A stretch of DNA of 8,097 bases from an uncultured Negativicutes bacterium (lineage in GTDB: Bacteria > Bacillota > Negativicutes > Acidaminococcales > Acidaminococcaceae): the NCBI GenBank assembly GCA_937926555.1, contig CALAZX010000201.1, positions 1 to 8,097 on the forward strand, written 5' to 3'. Positions within the stretch are counted from its first letter, which is position 1. Each line of letters starts with the position of its first letter. A model generated the notes under the pieces. The model was not told the origin of the DNA. It did no database searches and saw only the letters and a list, made by a program, of their open reading frames with translations. This document shows, piece by piece, positions 1 through 5,612 of the stretch. Both the position numbers and the translations under genes were made by a program.

Positions 1-432
1 GGACAGCTGGTTGGGCATACGCTGGTCCATGCCTTTCAGACCTACCAGGTCCAGCATCTCCAGCACTTTCTCCTTGATCTCGGCCTTGCCCATCTTCTTG
101 TTCTCCAGGCCGTAGGCCACGTTGTCGAACACGTTGTAATGGGGGAAGAGCGCGTAGCTCTGGAACACCATGGAGGAGTCCCGCTTGTCCGGGGTCAGGT
201 CGTTGATGCGCTCGCCGTCCAGCAGGATCTCGCCGTCGGAGATGGACTCGAAGCCGGCCACCATGCGCAGCGTGGTGGTCTTGCCGCAGCCGGACGGTCC
301 CAGCAGGGTCACGAACTCGCCGCTGCGGATGTCCACGTTGATGTGGTCCACCGCGGTGAACATGCCGGTGCCCTCATGGGTGATATATTCTTTGGTCAGG
401 TTTTTCAGTTGAATGCTCGCTTGTTTTGCCAT
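1..432 (-). CDS. ABC importer ATPase, FbpC/AfuC/PotA-like (partial, N-terminal 144 residues)
   Basis: This is the cytoplasmic ATPase subunit that powers the importer whose permease lies just upstream. Only the first 144 codons are in the window; the gene runs off the left edge. The ATG is at 432-430, with an AGAGG ribosome binding site at 448-444, and begins MAKQASIQLKNLTKEY. Visible motifs are the Walker A P-loop GPSGCGKTT (residues 45-53) and the Q-loop region FQSYALFPHYNVFDNVAYGLE around Gln91. The last two residues, LS, are where the LSGGQ signature should begin. The A-loop, Walker B and any C-terminal TOBE regulatory domain lie outside the window. The Q-loop wording is typical of the ferric iron / spermidine-putrescine / AfuC branch of ABC ATPases. 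The start is 29 nt after the permease stop codon, so the two are cotranscribed. Family membership is certain; substrate is not determined by this subunit. Confidence 0.93.
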   Translation of the reverse strand, partial: MAKQASIQLKNLTKEYITHEGTGMFTAVDHINVDIRSGEFVTLLGPSGCGKTTTLRMVAGFESISDGEILLDGERINDLTPDKRDSSMVFQSYALFPHYNVFDNVAYGLENKKMGKAEIKEKVLEMLDLVGLKGMDQRMPNQLS

Positions 433-461
433 TGTTCTTTATTCCTCTCAGATATGTTCCG

Positions 462-2156
462 TCAAATATTTTCCATCGTCTCTTTGGAAGAGCCCAGCCG
501 GCTCAGCAGGATCTTGATCAGGATGATCGCCACGTACACGATCACGATCAGGATGGTGGAGAAAGCGGAAGCAACGCCGAACTGGTTGTCTTCCACCTGG
601 TCCAGGATCAGCACCGTCAGCAGGCTGTAGTTGGCGCTCACCAGGAAGATGACCGCACTGATGGATGTCATGCTGCGGATGAAGGAGTAGACCAGACCGC
701 CGAAGAAAGCGCTCTTGATCAGGGGCAGCGTCACCGTGGTGAATACCCGGGTGGCGTTGGAGCCCAGGTCAGCAGCGGCCTCCTCGATGCCGGGGTCGAT
801 CTGCTGCAGGGAGGATACGCCCGCCCGGATGCCGATAGGCAGGGACCGGATGACGAAAGCGGCGATGAGGATCATGGCCGTTCCCGTGATCTGGATGGGA
901 GGCGTATTGAAAGTCAGGATGTAGCCGATACCGATAACCGTACCGGGAACGGCGATGCTCAGCAGGGACGAGAAGTTGATGAAGCCCCGGCCGATGAAGT
1001 TCTTGCGTACCACCAGGTAGGCCACGATCATGCCGAGGATACCGGCGATGGGGGTGGCGATGATGGACAGCAGCGTGGTGTCCCGGATGGCGTCCAGGCC
1101 CACGTCATAGGCGTACCGGTAATGGTCCAGTGTCAGCCCGTAGTCGACGCCCCACATCTTGATGAAGGAGGCGATAGGAATCAGGATATAGATGGACAGC
1201 ACCACGGCGGTGATCAGGAAGCAGAAGCCCGCTACCGGATAGACAATGGACTTGTCGCTGATCATGGTCCGCTCACGGGAGGCTTTGCCCAGCACCGTCA
1301 CATAAGTCTTCTTCTCCACCCAGTACTTGGACAGGACGAAGAGGATGATCGCGATATCCAGCAGCACCACCGCGATGGCCGCACCGCCCTGGATGTCGTA
1401 GCTGCCGATGGCCTGCAGGTAGATCTGGGTGGCCAGCGTGGAGAAGTTGCCGCCGATGGCCATGGGGTTCGCGAAGTCAGCTACGGACTTGATGAACACC
1501 AGCAGGAAGGCGTTGGCGATACCGGGGCGCACCAGGGGCACCGTCACGGTCTTGAACGTACGCCATTTGGAAGATCCCAGGTCACGGGCCGCATCCTCGA
1601 TGGACGGGTCGATGGACCGCAGCATACCTGCCAGCAGCAGGAACGCCACCGGGAAGTAGGAGATCGTCTGTACGAAAATCAGGCCCTTGAGGCCGTAGAT
1701 GTTGGTGTCCTGCCAGCCCAGCAGACCGTAGGTGATGAGACCACGGCTGCCGAAGAGCATGATGATGGACAGGGCCACCGAGAAAGGCGGAGATACCATA
1801 GGCAGCAGCGCCATCAGATTGAACAGTTTCTTGCCTCTCATCTTCAGATGGGAGGAGCAGTAGGCGAACAGGAAACCGATGCAGGTCGCCAGCACGCTGA
1901 CCACAACAGCCAGGAACAGGGTGTTCGTCAGGGCCTTGTAGGTCTCTCCCATGGTGATGATGTTCCGGTAGGCCTGGAAGGAGAACGTCCCGTCATTGCC
2001 TATCAGACTCTGTTTCACAACTTCCAGCAACGGCCATACCACGAAAACGAACAGGGACAGGATCATGCCCACCGATACCAGGGCGATCACCGGGTCCTTG
2101 AAGGTGTTTCTTGTAATGCGTAACTGGTTCACAACATAATTTCTAAACTTTTCCAC
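462..2156 (-). CDS. ABC importer permease with two fused membrane modules, FbpB/AfuB-like
   Basis: Inner-membrane channel subunit of a binding-protein-dependent importer, about 564 aa with roughly 12 predicted hydrophobic segments (for example near residues 22-44, 75-100, 111-138, 257-277, 304-332, 357-383, 392-416, 530-552). It is an internal duplication. Two EAA loops, which dock on the ATPase, are visible: EDAARDLGSSKWRTF...PLVRPG (about 187-212) and EEAAADLGSNATRVF...PLIKSA (about 458-483). This architecture is known from ferric-iron FbpB and from AfuB-type hexose-phosphate importers. An in-frame GTG at 2198 would give 578 aa. I prefer the GTG at 2156 because a GGAGG sits 8 nt before it (2169-2165), and the predicted transcript start (about 2206) leaves no ribosome site for the upstream GTG. 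No periplasmic binding-protein gene lies between the promoter and this gene; it may be downstream of the ATPase, outside the window. Confidence 0.93.
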   Translation of the reverse strand: MEKFRNYVVNQLRITRNTFKDPVIALVSVGMILSLFVFVVWPLLEVVKQSLIGNDGTFSFQAYRNIITMGETYKALTNTLFLAVVVSVLATCIGFLFAYCSSHLKMRGKKLFNLMALLPMVSPPFSVALSIIMLFGSRGLITYGLLGWQDTNIYGLKGLIFVQTISYFPVAFLLLAGMLRSIDPSIEDAARDLGSSKWRTFKTVTVPLVRPGIANAFLLVFIKSVADFANPMAIGGNFSTLATQIYLQAIGSYDIQGGAAIAVVLLDIAIILFVLSKYWVEKKTYVTVLGKASRERTMISDKSIVYPVAGFCFLITAVVLSIYILIPIASFIKMWGVDYGLTLDHYRYAYDVGLDAIRDTTLLSIIATPIAGILGMIVAYLVVRKNFIGRGFINFSSLLSIAVPGTVIGIGYILTFNTPPIQITGTAMILIAAFVIRSLPIGIRAGVSSLQQIDPGIEEAAADLGSNATRVFTTVTLPLIKSAFFGGLVYSFIRSMTSISAVIFLVSANYSLLTVLILDQVEDNQFGVASAFSTILIVIVYVAIILIKILLSRLGSSKETMENI

Positions 2157-2212
2157 ACCAAAATCCTCCGCTCTGTCTAAAAACAGATAATTTTTCACAA
2201 TTTATCATGTTC

Positions 2213-2241
2213 ATATTACAGTTTTGAAACTATGCCGTCAA
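2213..2241 (-). promoter_or_regulatory. Promoter of the ABC importer operon
   Basis: Reading the minus strand, TTGACG (2241-2236) is followed after exactly 17 nt by TAATAT (2218-2213), giving a likely transcript start near 2206 and a leader of about 50 nt before the GTG at 2156. The -35 box matches the sigma-A consensus in 5 of 6 positions and the -10 box in 4 of 6. The spacer contains the symmetrical element AGTTT-N2-AAACT, so a protein bound there would block RNA polymerase. Confidence 0.7.
2220..2231. promoter_or_regulatory. Candidate operator (AGTTT-N2-AAACT) in the importer promoter spacer
   Basis: A 12-bp inverted repeat, AGTTTTGAAACT, lies inside the 17-bp spacer of the importer promoter. 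Its core TTTTGAAAC (2222-2230) recurs exactly at 2336-2344, 7 bp upstream of the -35 box of the divergent regulator gene. A shorter copy, TTTTGAAAA, is at 2247-2255. Placement on both divergent promoters suggests binding sites of the adjacent RpiR-family regulator, acting on the importer and on itself. The sequence repeats are seen directly; the identity of the binding protein is inferred. Confidence 0.5.
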
Positions 2242-2335
2242 GGTATTTTTGAAAAATGATAGTCTTTATAACATTTCACCCTGTTTTATTTACAAAAAAG
2301 CGGATTTCTGTTTAATTTTCCTGTATCACGGACAA

Positions 2336-2344
2336 TTTTGAAAC
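2336..2344. promoter_or_regulatory. Second TTTTGAAAC copy, next to the regulator promoter
   Basis: Exact 9-bp match to the core of the candidate operator at 2222-2230, 114 bp away and in the same orientation. It ends 7 bp before the TTGACG box of the regulator promoter, a position compatible with autoregulation. It lacks the full dyad of the first copy, so it may be a half-site. Confidence 0.35.
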
Positions 2345-2351
2345 AGATTTT

Positions 2352-2380
2352 TTGACGAAACCGTGAAATTGTACTATCCT
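2352..2380 (+). promoter_or_regulatory. Promoter of the RpiR-family regulator
   Basis: TTGACG (2352-2357), a 17-nt spacer, then TATCCT (2375-2380). The expected transcript start is near 2387, just ahead of the AAGGAGG ribosome binding site at 2394-2400. The -35 box is good (5 of 6) and the -10 box weaker (4 of 6). An alternative TACTAT at 2372-2377 would have a spacer of only 14 nt and is less likely. Confidence 0.6.
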
Positions 2381-2407
2381 AAAAAAAGATTACAAGGAGG
2401 TCCGTCT

Positions 2408-3268
2408 ATGGAAACGATAACCACTCAGACCACATGCCTGCCGCTGCTCCGCAGCAGCTACCAGCATCTGACAAAGTCGGAACAGAAGATCGCCGACTAT
2501 ATCATGTCTTCCCCGGCCAGTGTCATGCACATGACCATCAACGAGCTGGCGGAGACCTGCACCAGTGCGGAAGCAACCGTCTTCCGCTTCTGCCACAAAC
2601 TGGGATTCTCCGGCTTCCAGGCCCTGAAACAGGCCCTGGCCGGCGACCTGTTCTCCCCCATCGAATCCGTGAACCAGGAGTTCGACGCGGAGGATACACC
2701 GGCCGACGTGACCCAGAAAGTCTTCCAGAACATCATCGATGCTCTCCAGGAGACGTCCCGCATGCTGAACTACGACGACCTGGAGCGGGCCATCGACCTG
2801 ATCGCCCACGCCGACCGGATCGAGGCCTACGGCTACGGCGGCTCCGGCATCATTGCCCGGGACATCGAGCACCGTTTCATGCGGTTCGGCATCCAGATCC
2901 ACGCCTACACCGACCCCCACATGCAGATCGCCTCCGCGTCCCTGCTGAAGGAGAACGACGTGGTCATCGCCATCTCCCACACCGGCGCCAGCATCGACCT
3001 GCTGAAGACACTGGCCGTGGCCAAGGAGAACAAGGCCACCATCATCGTCATCACCAGCTACATGAAATCCCCCGCCGCCGAGATGGCGGACATCGTCCTC
3101 ACCGGCATCGCCCGTGAGACCAGCTACCGTTCCGAGGCCATGGCCTCCCGCCTGGTCCACCTGGGCATCGTGGACACCCTCTACTCCGGCATCATGCTGA
3201 AGAAGATGGATTCCTTCGTGGACAACATGGCGAAAGTCCGTTCCGCCATCGCCCGGGAGAAACTGTAA
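2408..3268 (+). CDS. RpiR-family transcriptional regulator (HTH + SIS)
   Basis: A 286-aa DNA-binding regulator of the RpiR/HTH_6 family, of usual family length. Residues about 10-85 form the N-terminal helix-turn-helix (LTKSEQKIADYI, then SAEATVFRFCHKLGFSGFQALK with the recognition helix around 53-72). Residues about 125-255 form a SIS (sugar isomerase) domain, which in this family binds phosphorylated sugars as effectors. GYGGSG (142-147) and SHTGAS (190-195) are the phosphate-binding loops expected of SIS. The ATG at 2408 has AAGGAGG 7 nt upstream; an in-frame ATG at 2363 is rejected because it lies upstream of the predicted transcript start and has no ribosome site. The gene diverges from the ABC importer, the usual arrangement for a local regulator. 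The specific effector is unknown; a hexose or amino-sugar phosphate is the natural guess. Confidence 0.93.
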   Translation: METITTQTTCLPLLRSSYQHLTKSEQKIADYIMSSPASVMHMTINELAETCTSAEATVFRFCHKLGFSGFQALKQALAGDLFSPIESVNQEFDAEDTPADVTQKVFQNIIDALQETSRMLNYDDLERAIDLIAHADRIEAYGYGGSGIIARDIEHRFMRFGIQIHAYTDPHMQIASASLLKENDVVIAISHTGASIDLLKTLAVAKENKATIIVITSYMKSPAAEMADIVLTGIARETSYRSEAMASRLVHLGIVDTLYSGIMLKKMDSFVDNMAKVRSAIAREKL

Positions 3269-3293
3269 AAGAAGAACAGAATATCGGAAAAAG

Positions 3294-3330
3294 AAAGAAC
3301 CCCGCACAGCCAGGTGCAGGGTTCTTTTTT
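3294..3330 (+). terminator. Intrinsic terminator of the RpiR-type gene, probably bidirectional
   Basis: Stem AAAGAACCC-c-GCAC (3294-3307) pairs with GTGC-a-GGGTTCTTT (3314-3327), with one C-A mismatch and a 6-nt loop, followed by a T run ending at 3330. It begins 25 nt after the TAA of the regulator gene. On the minus strand the same stem is followed by TTCTTTTT (within 3300-3285), so it can act as a backup stop for transcription coming from glmS. Confidence 0.85.
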
Positions 3331-3358
3331 ATGCCATCCTCCGGATCGCGCCGCCAGC

Positions 3359-3393
3359 AAAAAATCCCCCATACCATAACGGTACGGGGGATT
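3359..3393 (-). terminator. Intrinsic terminator of glmS
   Basis: On the minus strand a hairpin with arms AATCCCCC-a-TACC (3363-3375) and GGTA-c-GGGGGATT (3381-3393), 5-nt loop and one mismatch, runs into TTTTTT (3364-3359). It lies about 40 nt after the glmS stop codon. No T run follows on the plus strand, so it is directional. Confidence 0.85.
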
Positions 3394-3431
3394 CTCATAT
3401 TCAGATCTTATCTTTTTCCGAATAATGAAGC

Positions 3432-5261
3432 TTATTCCACGGTGACGGATTTCGCCAGGTTTCTGGGTTTGTCCACGTCACAGCCGCGGGTCAGGGCCGC
3501 ATAGTAGGCCAGCAGCTGCAGCGGCAGTACTGCCAGCAGCGGTGCCAGGAACTTGTCGGTCTTGGGGATGTAGATGACATGGTCAGCCACTTTGTCGATA
3601 TCCTGGTCCCCTTCCTGGGCGATGGCGATGACAACCGCCTCGCGGGCCTTCACCTCTTTCAGGTTGCTGATGGTCTTGGGGTACACGTCCTCCTGGGTTG
3701 CCAGGACGATGACGGGCACGCCGTCCACAATCAGCGCCAGGGTGCCGTGTTTCAGCTCGCCGGCGGCATAGGCCTCGGCGTGGATGTAGGAGATCTCCTT
3801 CAGCTTCAGCGCGCCTTCCAGGGCCACGAAGTAGTCCAGGCTGCGTCCCAGGAAGAAGGCGTCCTCGCAGGCGCCGTATTTGGTGGCGAAGACTTTCACC
3901 TGGTCCACGTTCTCCAGCATGGAGTGGATCTGCTCGGGCAGCGCACGCATATCCCGGGTCAGGGTCTGGGCCAGCTCGCGCTCCAGGGTGCCGCGGAGGT
4001 TGCCCACATAGATGCCCAGCATCAGCATGACGATCAGCTGGGTGGTGTACGCTTTGGTGGATGCCACCGCGATCTCGGGGCCGGCATAGGTGTAAATCAC
4101 CTGGTCCGCCTCACGGGCCACGGAGGAGCCTACCACGTTGGTCACGCCCAGGGTCTTGGCGCCCAGACGTTTGGCCTCGCGCAGTGCCGCCAGAGTGTCG
4201 CTGGTCTCGCCGGACTGGCTCACCACGATCATCAGGCAGCTGGAGTCGATCAGCGGATCGCGGTAGCGGAACTCGCTGGCGATGTCCGTCTCCACGGGGA
4301 TACGGGCGAATTTCTCCAGATAGTACTTGCCCACCATGCCCGCATGGTATGCGGTGCCGCAGGCTACGATATAGATTTTCCTGATGCCGGCGAAGTCGGC
4401 TTTGGTCCAGTTCAGTTCGGGGAAGGTGATGACGCCTTCCTCTTTGCCCAGACGGCCCCGCATGGTCTCGCGGATGGCTTTGGGCTGCTCATAGATCTCT
4501 TTCAGCATGAAGTGCTCGAAACCGCCCTTCTCGGCAGCCTCGGCGTTCCAGTTCACGTTGAAGACTTCTTTCTTGATGGGATTCCCGTTGATGTCCTCCA
4601 CTCTCACGCCGTCAGCGGTGACGATGGCGATCTCGCCGTCTTTCATGATGAAAGTGCGGCGGGTGTGGGCGATGATGGCCGGGATGTCGGAGGCGATGAA
4701 GTTCTCGCCGTTGCCCAGGCCCACTACCAGCGGGTTGTCCTTCTTGGTGCAGATCAGCTTGTCCGGCTCCTTGGCGCACATGAACACCAGGGAGTAGGAG
4801 CCTTCCACATGGCGCAGGACTTTCTTCACGGTGCTCTCGAAGCTGCCGTCATAGAGGTCCGCCATCAGATGAGCCACCACTTCCGTGTCCGTCTCGGACA
4901 TGAAATGATGACCTTTGGCCATCAGCTGCTCTTTCAGTTCGATGTAGTTCTCGATGATGCCGTTGTGCACCACCACGAAATCCCCGCTCTCATCCGCATG
5001 GGGATGCGCGTTGGAGTCGGACGGTCTGCCGTGGGTTGCCCAACGGGTGTGACCGATGCCCATGCAGCCCTTGGGCTCATGGCCTTTGATCTTGTCGCGG
5101 AGAGACTGCAGGCGTCCCACACATTTCTCCACGTCGATTTTGCCATCCTCATAGATGGCGATACCGGCGGAGTCATACCCCCGGTATTCCAGTTTGCTCA
5201 TCCCGTCCAGCAGAATGGGACAAGCCTGTCTCTTGCCGATATATCCTACGATACCACACAT
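3432..5261 (-). CDS. glmS: Glutamine-fructose-6-phosphate aminotransferase (isomerizing)
   Basis: Cytoplasmic enzyme that converts fructose-6-phosphate and glutamine to glucosamine-6-phosphate and glutamate, the first committed step of UDP-GlcNAc synthesis. The 609-aa length equals that of the E. coli enzyme. The N-terminal glutaminase domain (about 1-240) starts MCGIVGYIG, with the nucleophile Cys2 exposed after Met removal; HTRWATHG (71-78), HNGIIENY (99-106) and ETDTE (123-127) complete that site. Two SIS domains follow. The first has CGTAYHAG (301-308), SQSGETSDT (348-356) and ASTKAYTTQ (400-408). The second carries Glu489, His505 in KHG, and Lys604 near the C-terminus DKPRNLAKSVTVE, matching E. 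coli Glu488/His504/Lys603. No key residue is missing. The ATG has AGGAGG at 5276-5271, 10-nt spacing. Expression is expected to be limited by the ribozyme in the leader (5434-5304). Confidence 0.98.
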   Translation of the reverse strand: MCGIVGYIGKRQACPILLDGMSKLEYRGYDSAGIAIYEDGKIDVEKCVGRLQSLRDKIKGHEPKGCMGIGHTRWATHGRPSDSNAHPHADESGDFVVVHNGIIENYIELKEQLMAKGHHFMSETDTEVVAHLMADLYDGSFESTVKKVLRHVEGSYSLVFMCAKEPDKLICTKKDNPLVVGLGNGENFIASDIPAIIAHTRRTFIMKDGEIAIVTADGVRVEDINGNPIKKEVFNVNWNAEAAEKGGFEHFMLKEIYEQPKAIRETMRGRLGKEEGVITFPELNWTKADFAGIRKIYIVACGTAYHAGMVGKYYLEKFARIPVETDIASEFRYRDPLIDSSCLMIVVSQSGETSDTLAALREAKRLGAKTLGVTNVVGSSVAREADQVIYTYAGPEIAVASTKAYTTQLIVMLMLGIYVGNLRGTLERELAQTLTRDMRALPEQIHSMLENVDQVKVFATKYGACEDAFFLGRSLDYFVALEGALKLKEISYIHAEAYAAGELKHGTLALIVDGVPVIVLATQEDVYPKTISNLKEVKAREAVVIAIAQEGDQDIDKVADHVIYIPKTDKFLAPLLAVLPLQLLAYYAALTRGCDVDKPRNLAKSVTVE

Positions 5262-5303
5262 ATAGTTGTATCCTCCTGTATTTTATTGCCAGGTTCTGCC
5301 CGT

Positions 5304-5434
5304 CCCATCTTTTCCCTCCGGCATTACTGCCGGGCTTTGTAATGGGGCTTATGGTCCGCAGCTGACCAAGAGGTACCCGCTGACTTATCGATTAGCCTCT
5401 TCCTCGTCTGCCGCCGGATGACGGCACATGCGCT
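5304..5434 (-). ncRNA. glmS ribozyme (glucosamine-6-phosphate-activated self-cleaving riboswitch)
   Basis: Recognised by sequence and structure in the glmS leader. Predicted cleavage is between A5434 and G5433, in A|GCGC. P1: 5426-5420 pairs with 5415-5409 (7 bp including one G-U). The conserved core GACGAGG is at 5408-5402. P2: AAGAGG (5401-5396) pairs perfectly with CCTCTT (5373-5368), enclosing the conserved TAATCGA (5394-5388) and GCGGG (5380-5376). P3: GGTC (5367-5364) with GACC (5356-5353). P4: CCCAT (5346-5342) with ATGGG (5308-5304). Its apical helix CCGGCA/TGCCGG (5333-5328/5323-5318) is capped by a GUAA tetraloop, of the GNRA class. These match the known class in order and core sequence. 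Known role: GlcN6P acts as cofactor for self-cleavage, after which the mRNA is degraded, giving feedback on glmS. The 5' GCGC is one base short of the usual GCGCC, with an A.A in place of one P2.2 pair. Confidence 0.9.
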
Positions 5435-5475
5435 CCTTGCCTTGTTCCTCCTGCCCTCCTTCTCATCCTGTAATC

Positions 5476-5515
5476 AAAACAAAGCGCCGTGCAGGACTGG
5501 CCACCCACACGGCAC
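5476..5515 (-). terminator. Terminator-like hairpin between glmM and the glmS ribozyme
   Basis: A 12-bp stem, 5515-5504 pairing with 5495-5484 (GTGCCGTG outer part against CACGGCGC, several G-U pairs), with an 8-nt loop, followed by TTTGTTTT (5483-5476). It should end transcripts reading through from glmM. It also lies about 10 nt downstream of the predicted glmS transcript start (near 5525), so it would sit at the 5' end of the glmS leader and could act as an attenuator. The structure is seen in the sequence; the attenuator role is inferred. Confidence 0.7.
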
Positions 5516-5531
5516 CTGATCTTTCTCATCA

Positions 5532-5560
5532 ATTCTACTATATTTCCCTGATTCGGTCAA
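5532..5560 (-). promoter_or_regulatory. Promoter of glmS
   Basis: On the minus strand TTGACC (5560-5555), a 17-nt spacer, then TAGAAT (5537-5532); both boxes match sigma-A consensus in 5 of 6 positions. Transcription should start near 5525, leaving a leader of about 260 nt that carries the hairpin at 5515-5484, the ribozyme and the ribosome binding site. No convincing promoter exists between the hairpin and the ribozyme, so this is probably the dedicated glmS promoter, besides any read-through from glmM. Confidence 0.75.
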
Positions 5561-5576
5561 ATATGACCATTTCAGG
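5547..5576. promoter_or_regulatory. 30-bp dyad overlapping the glmS -35 box (candidate operator)
   Basis: On the minus strand the element reads CCTGA-N3-GGTCA-N4-TGACC-N3-TCAGG, positions 5576 to 5547, with equal 3-nt gaps on either side. The inner right arm is the -35 box of the glmS promoter. It is upstream of the predicted transcript start and has no following T run, so it fits a protein-binding DNA site better than an RNA hairpin. The regulator is unknown. The TGGTC/GACC half-sites recall those of GntR-type amino-sugar regulators (NagR/DasR), but the spacing differs. Confidence 0.5.
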
Positions 5577-5612
5577 ATTGACTACACTATTTCGGAAATT
5601 TCCCGGGAAATC

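Noticed and set aside
426..2123. 565-aa open frame on the plus strand, opposite the permease
   Set aside because: It is antisense to a clear two-module permease, and its translation is rich in His, Gln, Asp and Gly with no recognisable domain. Long stop-free antisense frames arise from GC-biased third codon positions.
2250..2278. Imperfect inverted repeat TGAAAAATG ... CATTTCA as an RpiR operator
   Set aside because: The arms are imperfect and widely spaced in AT-rich DNA, and it is not aligned with either promoter as well as the TTTTGAAA copies are; not strong enough to list.
2363..2407. Upstream ATG that would extend the RpiR-type protein by 15 residues
   Set aside because: It lies within the predicted promoter region before the transcript start, has no ribosome site, and the extension would translate the AAGGAGG site itself.
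2390..3307. 305-aa open frame on the minus strand, opposite the RpiR-type gene
   Set aside because: It is antisense to a well-supported HTH-SIS regulator; the Gly/Val/Asp-rich translation is typical of a GC-driven shadow frame.
3579..5342. 587-aa open frame on the plus strand, opposite glmS
   Set aside because: It is the exact antisense of glmS and its leader, with low-complexity His/Gln/Val/Asp-rich translation and no ribosome site or family resemblance.
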